NCBI RefSeq assembly: GCF_008386575.1
Contig: NZ_VUOA01000019.1
Location: 147,976-186,690 of the forward strand
DNA from: Salinarimonas soli
GTDB taxonomy: Bacteria > Pseudomonadota > Alphaproteobacteria > Rhizobiales > Beijerinckiaceae
Reading direction: 5' to 3'
Length of the DNA: 38,715 nucleotides
The notes beneath the pieces are model-generated. The model saw only the letters and a program-made list of their open reading frames with translations. It searched no databases and had not been told where the DNA came from. This document shows, piece after piece, positions 26,699 through 37,917 of this stretch. Both the position numbers and the translations under genes were made by a program. Every line of letters starts with the position of its first letter. Position 1 is the stretch's first letter.

Positions 26699-27582
26699 GC
26701 CTTCGCGGCGGCCTTGGCGCCGCCGGTGAGCTTGTCGGACGAGGCCGTGAGCGCGCCCGCCACGATGAGGGCGCAAGACAGGGCGAGCGCCCCCGTGGGC
26801 TCGGCATAGCCGGCCGCCACGAGGGAGAGCGTCGAGAGGACGGGGATGGCGTAGGAGACCACCCCGAGCATGCGGATGTCGCCCCGCTTCATGCCGGCGT
26901 CCCACGCATAGAAGGCGAGGCCCACGGGCCCTAGGCCCAGCGCCAGGAGCGCGAGCCATTGCGTGGCGCCCACGGGCCAGACGGTGGTCTCGAAGGCGAG
27001 GTGGCAGAGCGCGCTCAAGGCGCTCGTCGCGAGGCAGAAGCCCGCCACCGCGTCCGTCGGCACGGTGCTGACTCGCCGCGAGAGCACGGAATAGGCGGCC
27101 CAGACGAAGGCCGCCACGAAGGCGCAGGCATAGCCCGGGACGTGCTCGGGCCTCGCCGCGAGCCCCGAGCCGAGGCTCAGCGCCGCGACGCCCGCGAAGC
27201 CGAGAACCGCGCCGGCCACGTGCACCGGCCGCAGCCGCTCGCCGGGCAGGAAGCCCGAGAACACCACGATGAGGAGCGGCCAGAGATAGTTGACGAGCCC
27301 CGCCTCCGCCGGCGGGGCGAGGCGCAGCGCCGCGAAGTAGAGCGCGTGATAGCCGAACAGCCCGCCGACCCCGAGCGCCCAGACCCGCACGGGCTGGCGC
27401 AGCGCCCGCGCCGCCCCCGGCCGCCATAGCCACGACACGGCGCCCGACAGCCCCCCGATCAGGAACGTGACCGCGGTGAGCTGGAACGCCGGCATGGTGC
27501 CCGACGCCGCCGTGAACAGCGCGAGCAGCGCCCAGAGCGCGATGGCGACGAGGCCGATGGAGGTGGCGGTGCGGGTTTTCAT
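26695..27582 (-). CDS. EamA/DMT family exporter (YddG-like)
   Basis: Inner-membrane transporter of 295 residues with about ten hydrophobic helices in two EamA repeats. The N-terminal MKTRTATSIGLVAIALWALLALFTAASG and the ending of helix pairs with ALSCALIVAGAL resemble the YddG group, which exports aromatic amino acids in enterics; the substrate here is not known. The ATG at 27582 begins the first membrane helix. The frame is open upstream to 27759 but that DNA is an inverted repeat. It is downstream of phaB on the same strand but separated by that 40-bp-arm repeat. Confidence 0.88.
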   Translation of the reverse strand: MKTRTATSIGLVAIALWALLALFTAASGTMPAFQLTAVTFLIGGLSGAVSWLWRPGAARALRQPVRVWALGVGGLFGYHALYFAALRLAPPAEAGLVNYLWPLLIVVFSGFLPGERLRPVHVAGAVLGFAGVAALSLGSGLAARPEHVPGYACAFVAAFVWAAYSVLSRRVSTVPTDAVAGFCLATSALSALCHLAFETTVWPVGATQWLALLALGLGPVGLAFYAWDAGMKRGDIRMLGVVSYAIPVLSTLSLVAAGYAEPTGALALSCALIVAGALTASSDKLTGGAKAAAKA

Positions 27583-27590
27583 GGTTGAGC

Positions 27591-27748
27591 CCCCCTCCCC
27601 CTTGCGGGGAGGGGCCGGGGGTGGGGGTCGCAAAGTCGGAGCTGGGGATTGGGAAGAGCGCACGCAGGCCTTTACAGCCGGGTTCGGCGCCGTCGGCGGG
27701 TGGCGTCCCGACCCCCACCCCTGACCCCTCCCCGCAAGGGGGAGGGGG
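27591..27748. repeat. Long inverted repeat with 40-base arms
   Basis: The left arm (27591-27630) and the reverse complement of the right arm (27709-27748) agree at 38 of 40 positions. Each arm contains CCCTCCCC-CTTGC-GGGGAGGGG, itself a hairpin. The 78 bases between are unique and non-coding as far as I can see. The element fills the phaB-eamA gap and probably blocks or weakens readthrough. Compare the arm-like motif at 56-84. Confidence 0.85.
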
Positions 27749-27755
27749 ATCGGCC

Positions 27756-28481
27756 TCACGACATGTACTGGCCGCCGTTCGCCGCGATCGTCGAGCCGGT
27801 GATGAAGCCGGCGTCGTCCGAGGCGAGGAAGAGGACCGTGCGGGCGATCTCCTCGGGGGTGCCGAGCCGCCCCACGGGGATCTGCGGGATAATGCGCTCG
27901 TTGAGCACCTTCTCGTCGATGGCCTTCACCATCTCGGTGCCGATATAGCCCGGCGCGATCACGTTCACGGTGATGCCGGCGCGCGCGCCTTCCTGGGCCA
28001 GCGCCTTGGTGAAGCCGATGTCGCCCGCCTTGGCGGCGGAGTAGTTCGCCTGCCCCGCCTGACCTTTTTGGCCGTTGATCGAGGAGATCGTGACGATGCG
28101 GCCGAACTTACGGTCGCGCATCCCCGACCAGACCGGGTGCGTCATGTTGAAGACGCCCGTGAGGTTGGTGTCGATCACCTCGCGCCATTGCTGCGGGGTC
28201 ATCTTGTGGAACATGGCGTCGCGGGTGATGCCGGCATTGTTCACGAGGATCTCGACGGGGCCGAGCTCGGCCTCCACCTGCTTCACGCCCGCCGCGCAGG
28301 CCTCGTAGTCGGCCACAGACCACTTGAAGACGGGGATGCCCGTCTGGGCCTTGAAGGCGTTCGCCGCCTCGTCGTTGCCGGCATAGTTCGCCGCGACCTT
28401 GTAGCCGGCTTCCTTGAACGCGACCGAGATCGCGGCCCCGATGCCGCGGGTGCCCCCGGTGACCAATGCGACGCGTGCCAT
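27756..28481 (-). CDS. phaB: Acetoacetyl-CoA reductase
   Basis: NADPH-dependent reduction of acetoacetyl-CoA to (R)-3-hydroxybutyryl-CoA, the monomer for polyhydroxybutyrate. This 241-residue short-chain dehydrogenase has the cofactor loop TGGTRGIG (8-15), the NNAG strand (81-84), and the catalytic Ser in TISSINGQ with Y147 and K151 (YSAAK). VNVIAPGYIGTEMV and the ending SDDAGFITGSTIAANGGQYMS are typical of PhaB. The ATG at 28481 has AGGGAG upstream. It follows phaA by 100 bases on the same strand. The synthase gene phaC is not in this window. Confidence 0.95.
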   Translation of the reverse strand: MARVALVTGGTRGIGAAISVAFKEAGYKVAANYAGNDEAANAFKAQTGIPVFKWSVADYEACAAGVKQVEAELGPVEILVNNAGITRDAMFHKMTPQQWREVIDTNLTGVFNMTHPVWSGMRDRKFGRIVTISSINGQKGQAGQANYSAAKAGDIGFTKALAQEGARAGITVNVIAPGYIGTEMVKAIDEKVLNERIIPQIPVGRLGTPEEIARTVLFLASDDAGFITGSTIAANGGQYMS

Positions 28482-28536
28482 GTGCGTGTGCTCCCTGTGA
28501 TTATTGACGAGCCGGATCATGCGCCCGGACGAGAGA

Positions 28537-28559
28537 GGCCGGGCGTCGCGCGCCCGGCC
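28537..28559 (-). terminator. Hairpin between phaA and phaB
   Basis: Perfect 9-bp stem GGCCGGGCG / CGCCCGGCC with a 5-base loop, 22 bases after the phaA stop. There is no T-run, so it is more likely an mRNA-processing or attenuating hairpin that sets the phaA:phaB ratio than a terminator. Confidence 0.45.
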
Positions 28560-28581
28560 CGAAGGCGTCGTGCCGGCGCGC

Positions 28582-29760
<1,179 letters not shown>

Positions 29761-29817
29761 GAACCTGTCCTTCCTGCTCCCTCGCGCGTGATCCCGCGCG
29801 GGCGTGGTTTGAGGGGA

Positions 29818-29845
29818 TCAATACGGCCCCCTGACCGAGCGTCAA
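29818..29845 (-). promoter_or_regulatory. Sigma-70-type promoter of phaAB
   Basis: On the minus strand TTGACG (29845-29840) and TATTGA (29823-29818) with a 16-base spacer. The expected start is near 29811, about 50 bases before the phaA ATG. This is one of the best housekeeping promoter matches in the window. Confidence 0.65.
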
Positions 29846-29920
29846 GTCAGCCAAAACACGTGGGACCCCCGTCGCGGGCGCCCGATCGCGCGAATTCCCG
29901 CCGCGAATACGGGAAAAAGG

Positions 29921-29963
29921 TGCACTGCGGCAAGGATACGGGGGGTTTTGGTTTGCGCTGCGG
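29921..29963 (+). promoter_or_regulatory. Candidate PhaR operator overlapping the phaR promoter
   Basis: Two direct repeats, TGCACTGCGG (29921-29930) and TGCGCTGCGG (29954-29963), start 33 bases apart, about three helical turns. The second overlaps a candidate phaR -35, TTGCGC (29953-29958), paired with TAAAGT (29975-29980) after 16 bases. PhaR proteins of Paracoccus and Rhodobacter bind TGC/CTGC-rich sites, so autorepression is plausible. Operator identity is inferred. Confidence 0.5.
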
Positions 29964-30034
29964 TACGAAAGGCCTAAAGTTCGGCCACAGGGCTGCGCCC
30001 TCCGCGCGGCCGGCTTCCATGGCGCAAGGACATC

Positions 30035-30649
30035 ATGCCGACGGAAAAGCCCCCGATCGTCATCAAGAAATACGCCAATCGCCGCCTCTACCACACGGGC
30101 ACGAGCACCTACGTGACCCTCGAGGACCTGGCCCAGATGGTGAAGGCGGGCGAGGACTTCGTGGTCTACGACGCCAAGACCGGCGACGAGATCACCCGCT
30201 CGGTCCTGACCCAGATCATCTTCGAGCAGGAGAACAAGGAGGGCGGGCAGAACCTGCTTCCCGTGACGTTCCTGCGCCAGCTGATCCGCTTCTACGGCGA
30301 TTCCATGCAGTCGCTGGTGCCGAGCTACCTCGAAGTGTCGATGAACAACTTCGCGCGCGAGCAGCAGAAGCTGCGCGACCAGATCGCCCAGGCCTTCGGC
30401 CCCGGCACGTTCCAGGCCCTCGACGACCACGTGCGCGCCAACATGACCTTCTTCTCGGAGGCCATGCGCATGTTCACGCCCTTCGCGGCGCGGCGCGCGG
30501 CGGCCGAGATGAACGGCGCGGGCGAGGTGCGGATGCCGGACGGCAAGGCGGTCGAGGGCCGTCCCGGCGAGCCGCCGGCGGATATCGACGCCCTCAAGAC
30601 CCAGATGGCCGAGATGCAGGCGAAGCTCGACGCCCTGTCGCGCAAGTGA
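30035..30649 (+). CDS. phaR: Polyhydroxyalkanoate synthesis repressor PhaR
   Basis: DNA- and PHB-binding regulator of 204 residues. It represses phasin and its own gene until nascent PHB granules titrate it away. The N-terminal PHB_acc_N domain (about 8-68) is highly conserved: IVIKKYANRRLYHTGTSTYVTLEDLA. PHB_acc follows with FLRQLIRFYGDSMQSLVPSYLE (about 78-100). The C-terminal part has a Pro/Ala linker and a short coiled coil (IDALKTQMAEMQAKLDAL). AAGGA lies 6 bases before the ATG. It is divergent from phaAB with a 274-base regulatory gap. Confidence 0.96.
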   Translation: MPTEKPPIVIKKYANRRLYHTGTSTYVTLEDLAQMVKAGEDFVVYDAKTGDEITRSVLTQIIFEQENKEGGQNLLPVTFLRQLIRFYGDSMQSLVPSYLEVSMNNFAREQQKLRDQIAQAFGPGTFQALDDHVRANMTFFSEAMRMFTPFAARRAAAEMNGAGEVRMPDGKAVEGRPGEPPADIDALKTQMAEMQAKLDALSRK

Positions 30650-30705
30650 CGGCGGGTAGGTGACGGCGCGCGCGTGACGCGCCGCGCCGGCGGGGCGCCG
30701 TGACG

Positions 30706-30730
30706 AAAAAGCCCGGCCAGGGGCCGGGCT
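30706..30730 (-). terminator. Rho-independent terminator of rpmE
   Basis: On the minus strand the stem AGCCCGGCC / GGCCGGGCT with a 3-base loop is followed by five T residues (30710-30706). It lies 30 bases after the rpmE stop and also faces the end of phaR. Confidence 0.88.
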
Positions 30731-30759
30731 CGTCGGGTTGGTCTTTCGACGCCGGAGGC

Positions 30760-30996
30760 TTACTTCTTGCCGAAGCTCAGGCTGCCGAAGCGCGAGTTGA
30801 AGCGCGACACGCGCCCGCCGCGGTCCATGAGCTGCTGGTTGCCGCCGGTCCAGGCCGGATGCGTGTTGGGGTCGATGTCGAGGTTGAGCGTGTCACCCTC
30901 TTTGCCATACGTCGAACGGGTCATGTATTCCGTTCCGTCGGTCATCACCACCTTGATGAAGTGATAGTCCGGATGATCCGTGTCTTTGCGCGCCAT
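30760..30996 (-). CDS. rpmE: 50S ribosomal protein L31 (zinc-free type)
   Basis: Ribosomal protein bL31 of 78 residues, bridging the two subunits. [45 protein letters not shown] and [16 protein letters not shown] are the alphaproteobacterial L31 blocks. There is no cysteine, so this is the 'C-minus' form that does not bind zinc. The ATG at 30996 has the strong ribosome site AGGAGGAA. A sigma-70-like promoter lies about 90-118 bases upstream, giving a leader of about 80 bases that contains a hairpin. Confidence 0.97.
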   Translation of the reverse strand: MARKDTDHPDYHFIKVVMTDGTEYMTRSTYGKEGDTLNLDIDPNTHPAWTGGNQQLMDRGGRVSRFNSRFGSLSFGKK

Positions 30997-31023
30997 AACG
31001 TGTTCCTCCTGCGGCCGGCCGAT

Positions 31024-31041
31024 CGGGTCGTCCACGACCCG
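31024..31041 (-). promoter_or_regulatory. Leader hairpin upstream of rpmE
   Basis: Perfect 7-bp stem CGGGTCG / CGACCCG with a 4-base loop in the predicted rpmE leader, about 28 bases before the ATG. It could be a ribosomal-protein autoregulatory structure or chance in GC-rich DNA. Confidence 0.3.
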
Positions 31042-31085
31042 GGCGGCCCCGGGCGGTCTCTCGAGCCTGATGGAATGAGCGCGCG

Positions 31086-31114
31086 CCTATACCTGATACC
31101 GGCCGCGGGCACAA
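31086..31114 (-). promoter_or_regulatory. Candidate promoter of rpmE
   Basis: On the minus strand TTGTGC (31114-31109) and TATAGG (31091-31086) with a 17-base spacer. The predicted start is near 31079. Confidence 0.5.
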
Positions 31115-31150
31115 GCCGCCCGCGCGGCCGGCCCGAGCTCTGAGGCCCGC

Positions 31151-32944
<1,794 letters not shown>

Positions 32945-32950
32945 GCGCGC

Positions 32951-35011
32951 TCAGGCCCGCTCGACGATCACGTTGCCGAGCGCGTCGACCCGGGCCGTGA
33001 GGTCGGGGTCGACCACCGTCGTGGCGTCGGGCTGCTCCAGCACCGCGGGGCCCCGGATCACCGCCCCCACCGGCAGGTCGAGGCGCGCATACACCGCCGC
33101 CTCGTGCCAGGCGCCGTCGAACCAGACCCGCCGCGAGGGCAGGCGCGCCCGCTCCAGGGAGGCGTCGGGCCCCGGCGCGAGCGCCGCGAGGTCGAAATGC
33201 GGCCGCCGGCCGATGACCGCCGTGCGAAGGTTCACGATGCGGATGCCGAGCCCCGGCAGCAGGCGGCTGAACGAGGCCTGGTAGGCCTGCTCGAAGGCCG
33301 CGCGGATCACCGCCTCGTCGACCCCCGTCGTGCCGCCCTCGGCCGTGACGGGCAGGGGCACCGAGACCGTGTGGGTCTGGCCGACATAGTGCATGTCGAG
33401 CTCGAAGACGACGTCGATGCGCTCGACGCTGAGGCGCGCCGCCTCGACCACCGCCCGCGCCGCGTCGGCCTCCGCGATCATGCGGGCGTCGAGGGCGGCG
33501 GCGTCGAGGCCGTCGAGGGCGAGGTTCACCGTCTGGACGCCGTCGTGGCGGACATCCGCGATGACGCAGCCCAGCGCCGAGGTGACCCCCGGATAGCGGG
33601 GCACCAAAGCCGCCTTGAGGCCGACCTCCTTGATGAGCGCCCCCACATGCAGGGCGCCGCCGCCGCCGAAGGGCACGGCGGCGAAGCGGGCGGGATCGTG
33701 CCCGCGCTCGATGGAGACGAGGCGGATGGCGCCCGCCATCTTGGCGTTCGCGACCCGCACGATCGCCTCGGCGGCGCTCATCACGTCGAGGCCGAGCGGC
33801 CCCGCCACGTGCTCCTCGATCGCGCGCGTCGCCGCCTCCACGTCGAGGCGGGCGAGCTTGCCGCCGATGGGGCGCTCGGCGTTGATGCGGCCGAGCACGA
33901 TGTTGGCGTCGGTGAGCGTCGGGCGCGTGTTGCCCCCGCCATAGGCGACGGGGCCGGGGCGCGAGCCCGCGCTCTCGGGGCCGACCCCGAGGAGCCCGCC
34001 CGCGTCCACATGGGCGATGGAGCCGCCGCCCGCGCCGATCGTGGTGATCTCGATCATGGGCGTGCGCACCACCATGCCGAAATCGATGGTGGTCTGGGCC
34101 GCGAGCGACGTACCGCCGCCCACCACGAGGGACACGTCGAAGGAGGTGCCGCCGAGATCCCCCGTGATCACGTCGGGGAATCCCGCCGCACTCGCGATCG
34201 CCGCCGCCGCGATCACGCCGGCGGCGGGGCCCGACAGGGCCGTGCGCACGGGGAGCCGCCGGGCCGTCTGCGTCGACATCACCCCGCCGTTCGACTGCAC
34301 GATGTGGAAGCGCCCCGTGAAGCCCTCCGTCTGGAGCGCCCCGTCGAGCTTCTCCAGATAGGAGCCCACCACGGGCTGGAGATAGGCGTTGAGCGCCGTC
34401 GTCGAGGTGCGCTCGAACTCGCGGATCTCAGGGAGGATCTGCGCCGAGCAGGCGACGTCCCCGTTGGGCCAGGCCGCTGCGGCGGCGGCGAGCGCCCGCA
34501 TCTCGTTCTCGGGGTTGGCGTAGGAGTTCACGAACACGATGGCGAGCGCCTTGGCGCCGAGCCCGAGCAGCGTCCGGCACGCCTCGCGGACCTGGCCCTC
34601 GTCCACGGCCTGGCGCACGGTGCCGTCGGCGAGCACGCGCTCGTCGACCTCCAGGCGCAGGTCGCGGTCGATGATCGGCACGAAGTCGCCCCACAGGCCC
34701 CAGGTGTGGCGCCGGTCGCGCCGGCGCATCTCCAGGACGTCGCGAAAGCCCCGGGTGGTGATGAGGCCGACCCGGGCCCCTTTCCGCTCGAGCAGCGCGT
34801 TGGTGCCCACCGTGGTGCCGTGGACGATGGACGAGAGGTCCGCCACGGCGCCGAAGGCCTTGAGGCCCTCCAGGAAGCCCACCGCCTCGTCGCCCCGGTT
34901 CGAGGGCACCTTGGCGGTGCGGAAGCGCCCCTGCGCCTCGTCGTAGAAGAACAAATCGGTGAAGGTGCCGCCGACATCGACGCCGACGATCGCTCCGGGT
35001 GCGGGGCTCAT
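32951..35011 (-). CDS. hyuA: Hydantoinase/oxoprolinase subunit A (HyuA-like)
   Basis: ATP-dependent amidohydrolase subunit of 686 residues. The N-terminal IVGVDVGGTFTDLFFYDEAQ and HGTTVGTNALLERKGARVGLITTRGFRDVLEMRRR are the actin-like ATP-binding signature of the family. The central FHIVQSNGGVMS, LSGPAAGVIAAA and GDLGGTSFDVS are the hydantoinase A motifs. It acts with HyuB on N-methylhydantoin, 5-oxoproline or related cyclic amides, or as part of an acetone/acetophenone carboxylase-type enzyme; the substrate cannot be read from sequence. The ATG at 35011 overlaps the hyuB stop by four bases (ATGA), showing translational coupling. Confidence 0.93.
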   Translation of the reverse strand: MSPAPGAIVGVDVGGTFTDLFFYDEAQGRFRTAKVPSNRGDEAVGFLEGLKAFGAVADLSSIVHGTTVGTNALLERKGARVGLITTRGFRDVLEMRRRDRRHTWGLWGDFVPIIDRDLRLEVDERVLADGTVRQAVDEGQVREACRTLLGLGAKALAIVFVNSYANPENEMRALAAAAAAWPNGDVACSAQILPEIREFERTSTTALNAYLQPVVGSYLEKLDGALQTEGFTGRFHIVQSNGGVMSTQTARRLPVRTALSGPAAGVIAAAAIASAAGFPDVITGDLGGTSFDVSLVVGGGTSLAAQTTIDFGMVVRTPMIEITTIGAGGGSIAHVDAGGLLGVGPESAGSRPGPVAYGGGNTRPTLTDANIVLGRINAERPIGGKLARLDVEAATRAIEEHVAGPLGLDVMSAAEAIVRVANAKMAGAIRLVSIERGHDPARFAAVPFGGGGALHVGALIKEVGLKAALVPRYPGVTSALGCVIADVRHDGVQTVNLALDGLDAAALDARMIAEADAARAVVEAARLSVERIDVVFELDMHYVGQTHTVSVPLPVTAEGGTTGVDEAVIRAAFEQAYQASFSRLLPGLGIRIVNLRTAVIGRRPHFDLAALAPGPDASLERARLPSRRVWFDGAWHEAAVYARLDLPVGAVIRGPAVLEQPDATTVVDPDLTARVDALGNVIVERA

Positions 35012-36714
35012 GCGGCGGCTCCCGTCGTGACGCCGGCCCATCCGTAGAGGGTGCGGGCGGCCTCGCCCGAGACGTAGCCCAGCCGCAGGTCGCGCTCGAT
35101 GTCCCCCCGGCTGCGCGCCAGGGGATTGCCGAACCCCCCGCCGCCGGGCGTGTCGAGGCGGACCCGCTGGCCCGCCTGAAGGCGCACGTTGGTGATCTTC
35201 GAGACCATCGGTGCCGTCTCCCAGCCCTCCGCCGTCTGCCAGGCGAAGCGGTTGAGCGCGGCGGGGCCGCCGCCCGCGACGCCGAAGGGCGCGACCTTGC
35301 CGCGCTCGCCGAGCAGCGACACCTCGGCGCCGCCGGGCGACAGCACCTCGATCTCGTAGGTGGCGCCGAGGCCCCCGCGATGGGCGCCGGGGCCGGCCGA
35401 ATCGGGGCGAAGCGCCCATTGGGTGAACATCACGGGGTAGGAGGCCTCCAGGATCTCGGCCGGTGGGATGGTGGCGGTGGAGATCGGGTTATTGGCGTGG
35501 TTGAGCCCGTCGGATTCGGGGTTGCCGCCGAGGCCTCCGCCGAAGAACGAGAACATCACCCAGCGCGAGCCGTCGGCCCGATGGCCGGCGAGCGAGAGCG
35601 CGTTAATGGTGCCGAAGGGCGCGGCGGTGGCCCGCGTCGGATCGGCCTGGGCCAGCGCCCCGAACACCACGCCGATGAGCCGCAGGATCGTCTCCGTGTA
35701 GCCCGCCACGGGCTTGGGCGCGCGGGCGCCGAGGATCGAGCCGTCGGTCACGGTGAAGCGGATCGGGCGCAGGCAGCCGGCATTGGCCGGCACCTCGGTG
35801 AAGAGGTGCTTGAGCGCCACGTAGCAGGCCGCGACCGTGGTGGCGTAGGAGATGTTGATGGGGCCCTGGCAGGCGCCCGACGAGCGGGAGAAGTCGAGGC
35901 TCATCGTGTCGCCGTCCACGGTGAGGTCGAGGGCGATGGTGAGGGGCTCGTCGACGATGCCGTCGTTGTCGAGCACGTCCTCGAACGCGTAGGTCCCGTC
36001 CGGCAGGGCGCGGATGGCCGCGCGCATCAGGGCCTCGGCCCGCTCGGAGAACGCCTCGAAGGCCGACGCGATCACCCCGTCGCCGTAAGCGTCGAGGAGC
36101 TCCCTGAGGCGCCGCTCGCCCAGATCGAGGGCGTTGAGCTGGCCGTTGAGATCGCCCCAGTTCGACATCGGCACCCGGGAATTGGCGGCCAGGATGTCCA
36201 CCACGTCGCCGCGCATGCGCCCCGCCTCCACGAGCTTCACGGGCGGGATGCGCACGCCCTCCTGGAAGCTCTCCGTGGCCTTCGGGTTGTAGCCGCCCGG
36301 CACGTTGCCGCCGATGTCGAGCCAGTGGCCCACGGACGCGAGCCAGCAGAACAGGGCGCCGTCGCGGAAGATCGGCCGCACGAGGCGGAAGTCGTTGAGG
36401 TGCGTGCCCCCGTCATAGGGGTCGTTGAAGATGAAGGTGTCGCCGGGCTCCAGCCCGCCGTCGCGGGCGACCTTGTCGATCACCGCCTTCACGGCGAAGG
36501 CCATGGCGCCCACGAAGACCGGCAGCCCCTTGGTGCCCTGGACGAGGGTGTCGCCCGTGGTGGCGTGGTAGAGCCCGTGGCAGGCGTCGCGCGCCTCCGC
36601 GATGATGGGGTTGAAAGCGGAGCGGTAGAGCGTCGCGTCCATCTCGTCGGCGATCTGCTCGAGGCGGCCTTTGAGCACGGCGAGGGTGACGGGATCGACC
36701 GGGACGGAACTCAA
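35008..36714 (-). CDS. hyuB: Hydantoinase/oxoprolinase subunit B (HyuB-like), TTG start
   Basis: Partner subunit of 568 residues. Family blocks: DPVTLAVLKGRLEQIADEMDATLYRSAFNPIIAEARDACHGLYH, FIFNDPYDGGTHLNDFRLV, GHWLDIGG, and GAHRGGLGATYEIEV with RLDTPGGGGFGNPLAR at the end. No ATG lies upstream of the conserved start. A TTG at 36714 (L-S-S-V-P-V-D-P-V) has AGGAG eight bases before it and a promoter candidate about 50-80 bases upstream, so it is the likely start. First gene of hyuB-hyuA, an order reversed from the usual A-then-B naming. Confidence 0.92.
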   Translation of the reverse strand: MSSVPVDPVTLAVLKGRLEQIADEMDATLYRSAFNPIIAEARDACHGLYHATTGDTLVQGTKGLPVFVGAMAFAVKAVIDKVARDGGLEPGDTFIFNDPYDGGTHLNDFRLVRPIFRDGALFCWLASVGHWLDIGGNVPGGYNPKATESFQEGVRIPPVKLVEAGRMRGDVVDILAANSRVPMSNWGDLNGQLNALDLGERRLRELLDAYGDGVIASAFEAFSERAEALMRAAIRALPDGTYAFEDVLDNDGIVDEPLTIALDLTVDGDTMSLDFSRSSGACQGPINISYATTVAACYVALKHLFTEVPANAGCLRPIRFTVTDGSILGARAPKPVAGYTETILRLIGVVFGALAQADPTRATAAPFGTINALSLAGHRADGSRWVMFSFFGGGLGGNPESDGLNHANNPISTATIPPAEILEASYPVMFTQWALRPDSAGPGAHRGGLGATYEIEVLSPGGAEVSLLGERGKVAPFGVAGGGPAALNRFAWQTAEGWETAPMVSKITNVRLQAGQRVRLDTPGGGGFGNPLARSRGDIERDLRLGYVSGEAARTLYGWAGVTTGAAA

Positions 36715-36763
36715 GGGGCCTACTCCTGATGCGCCGGGCGGGCCCGCGGCCTGCCCCAAGGTG

Positions 36764-36791
36764 ATGCTAGGCCGCAGGAGGGATTTGACAA
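36764..36791 (-). promoter_or_regulatory. Candidate promoter of hyuB-hyuA
   Basis: On the minus strand TTGTCA (36791-36786) and TAGCAT (36769-36764) with a 16-base spacer. It gives a leader of about 42 bases to the TTG start, which has its own AGGAG. The rest of the 283-base divergent gap holds nothing else I can name. Confidence 0.5.
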
Positions 36792-36997
36792 GGCGCGCGG
36801 AGCGTTGCATCCGAAGCGCATCCGCGGTCAGGACCGCGCTTCGCCGCCGCTCCCCCCGGCGCAGGCGCCGGCGCCACAGACATCTGCGACTGCCCGGGTG
36901 AAACCCGCCTGGGACGATCGCCGTTGTGGCAGCCCGATGACCGGCGGGTCGCGCCCGCCTGGCGCGTATTGGCCCCGTTCGTGAAGGAAGTGATCCC

Positions 36998-37840
36998 ATG
37001 CCCAATGAGCGCCGGTTTCTGATCGCCTCGTCGCTCGCGCGCCTCATCCAGAAGGAGCGGGGTCTCGGAAGCCGGATCGTCGAGGGCTATTTCGCGCCGC
37101 GGCCCGACCGCAAGCAGATCGTGCGCATCGAGAACGGCGGGGCGCAGCTCATCCTCGTCTCCACCGCGCAGAACGGGACCACGGAGGAGGAGCGCGCCGA
37201 GGTGCCGCGCGCCCATGCCGAGGCGCTCCTCGACGTCGCGCAGGGCAAGGTCGCCTTCGCCCGCGGCACGGTGCCCTTGCAGGGCGGCCGCGAGGTGGCG
37301 CTCGACCGTTTCATGATCCCGACGCGAATCGACGTCCTCTCGGTCACCTTCCCCGAGGGCGAGCGCCCCGAGGCCTTCCAGCCGCCGGCCTGGTTCGGCC
37401 GCGAGATCACGGGCGAGGGCGGGTTCGAGCTCAACGCCATCGCCATGAACGGCGCGCCGGACGTGGGCGACATCAACGTCAGCAACAGCGCTCTGGAGAG
37501 CCTGCTCGACTCGCTGGAGCAGCGCTTCGGCTTCCGCTCCTCCGCCGCTTCCGGGACCCGCGCGGCCCCGCCGCCGCGCCCGGCGACCCCGCCGCCCCCC
37601 GCGCCGCCCCGGCCCGAGCCCGTGCGCCCCGAGCCCGCCCCCGTCGAGCCCCCCGCGGCCGAGGCCGCTCGCGAGGAGGCGCCCGCCGAGGCGCCCGCGC
37701 CTGCCGCCGCCGCCGCTCCGGCCGAGGAGCCCGCGGCTGCGGGAGCGAACGACGCGCCGCCCGCGCCCACCAACGACCCGGACGACGTGCTCGCAAGCCT
37801 CGCCCGCGCCCTCGCCCCGCGCCGCCCCGGCCAGCGCTGA
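36998..37840 (+). CDS. CYTH-like domain protein with long Pro/Ala tail
   Basis: Protein of 280 residues. Residues 1-165 resemble the CYTH/triphosphate tunnel fold: NERRFLIASSLARLI at the N-terminus, IVRIENGGAQLILV, basic and acidic strands, and WFGREITGEGGFELNAIAMNG at the end, the position of the typical EVT...N..L motif. The signature E-x-E-x-K reads P-N-E-R-R, so the first Glu and the Lys are altered and catalysis is doubtful. Residues about 180-265 are a low-complexity Pro/Ala/Glu tail, ending in DPDDVLASLARALAPRR, a possible short binding helix. AAGGAAG precedes the ATG. The function is unknown; the fold call is by pattern, not by alignment. Confidence 0.7.
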   Translation: MPNERRFLIASSLARLIQKERGLGSRIVEGYFAPRPDRKQIVRIENGGAQLILVSTAQNGTTEEERAEVPRAHAEALLDVAQGKVAFARGTVPLQGGREVALDRFMIPTRIDVLSVTFPEGERPEAFQPPAWFGREITGEGGFELNAIAMNGAPDVGDINVSNSALESLLDSLEQRFGFRSSAASGTRAAPPPRPATPPPPAPPRPEPVRPEPAPVEPPAAEAAREEAPAEAPAPAAAAAPAEEPAAAGANDAPPAPTNDPDDVLASLARALAPRRPGQR

Positions 37841-37917
37841 GGGCCAACGGGGCGGGTGCCGGTCCCGGAGCGAGCCGCCCGACCGGACCCGTCGCCTCGC
37901 GTGACGGGACGGCCTCC

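Noticed and set aside
33104-36729. Long plus-strand frames opposite hyuA and hyuB
   Set aside because: Antisense shadows of two well-supported family members.
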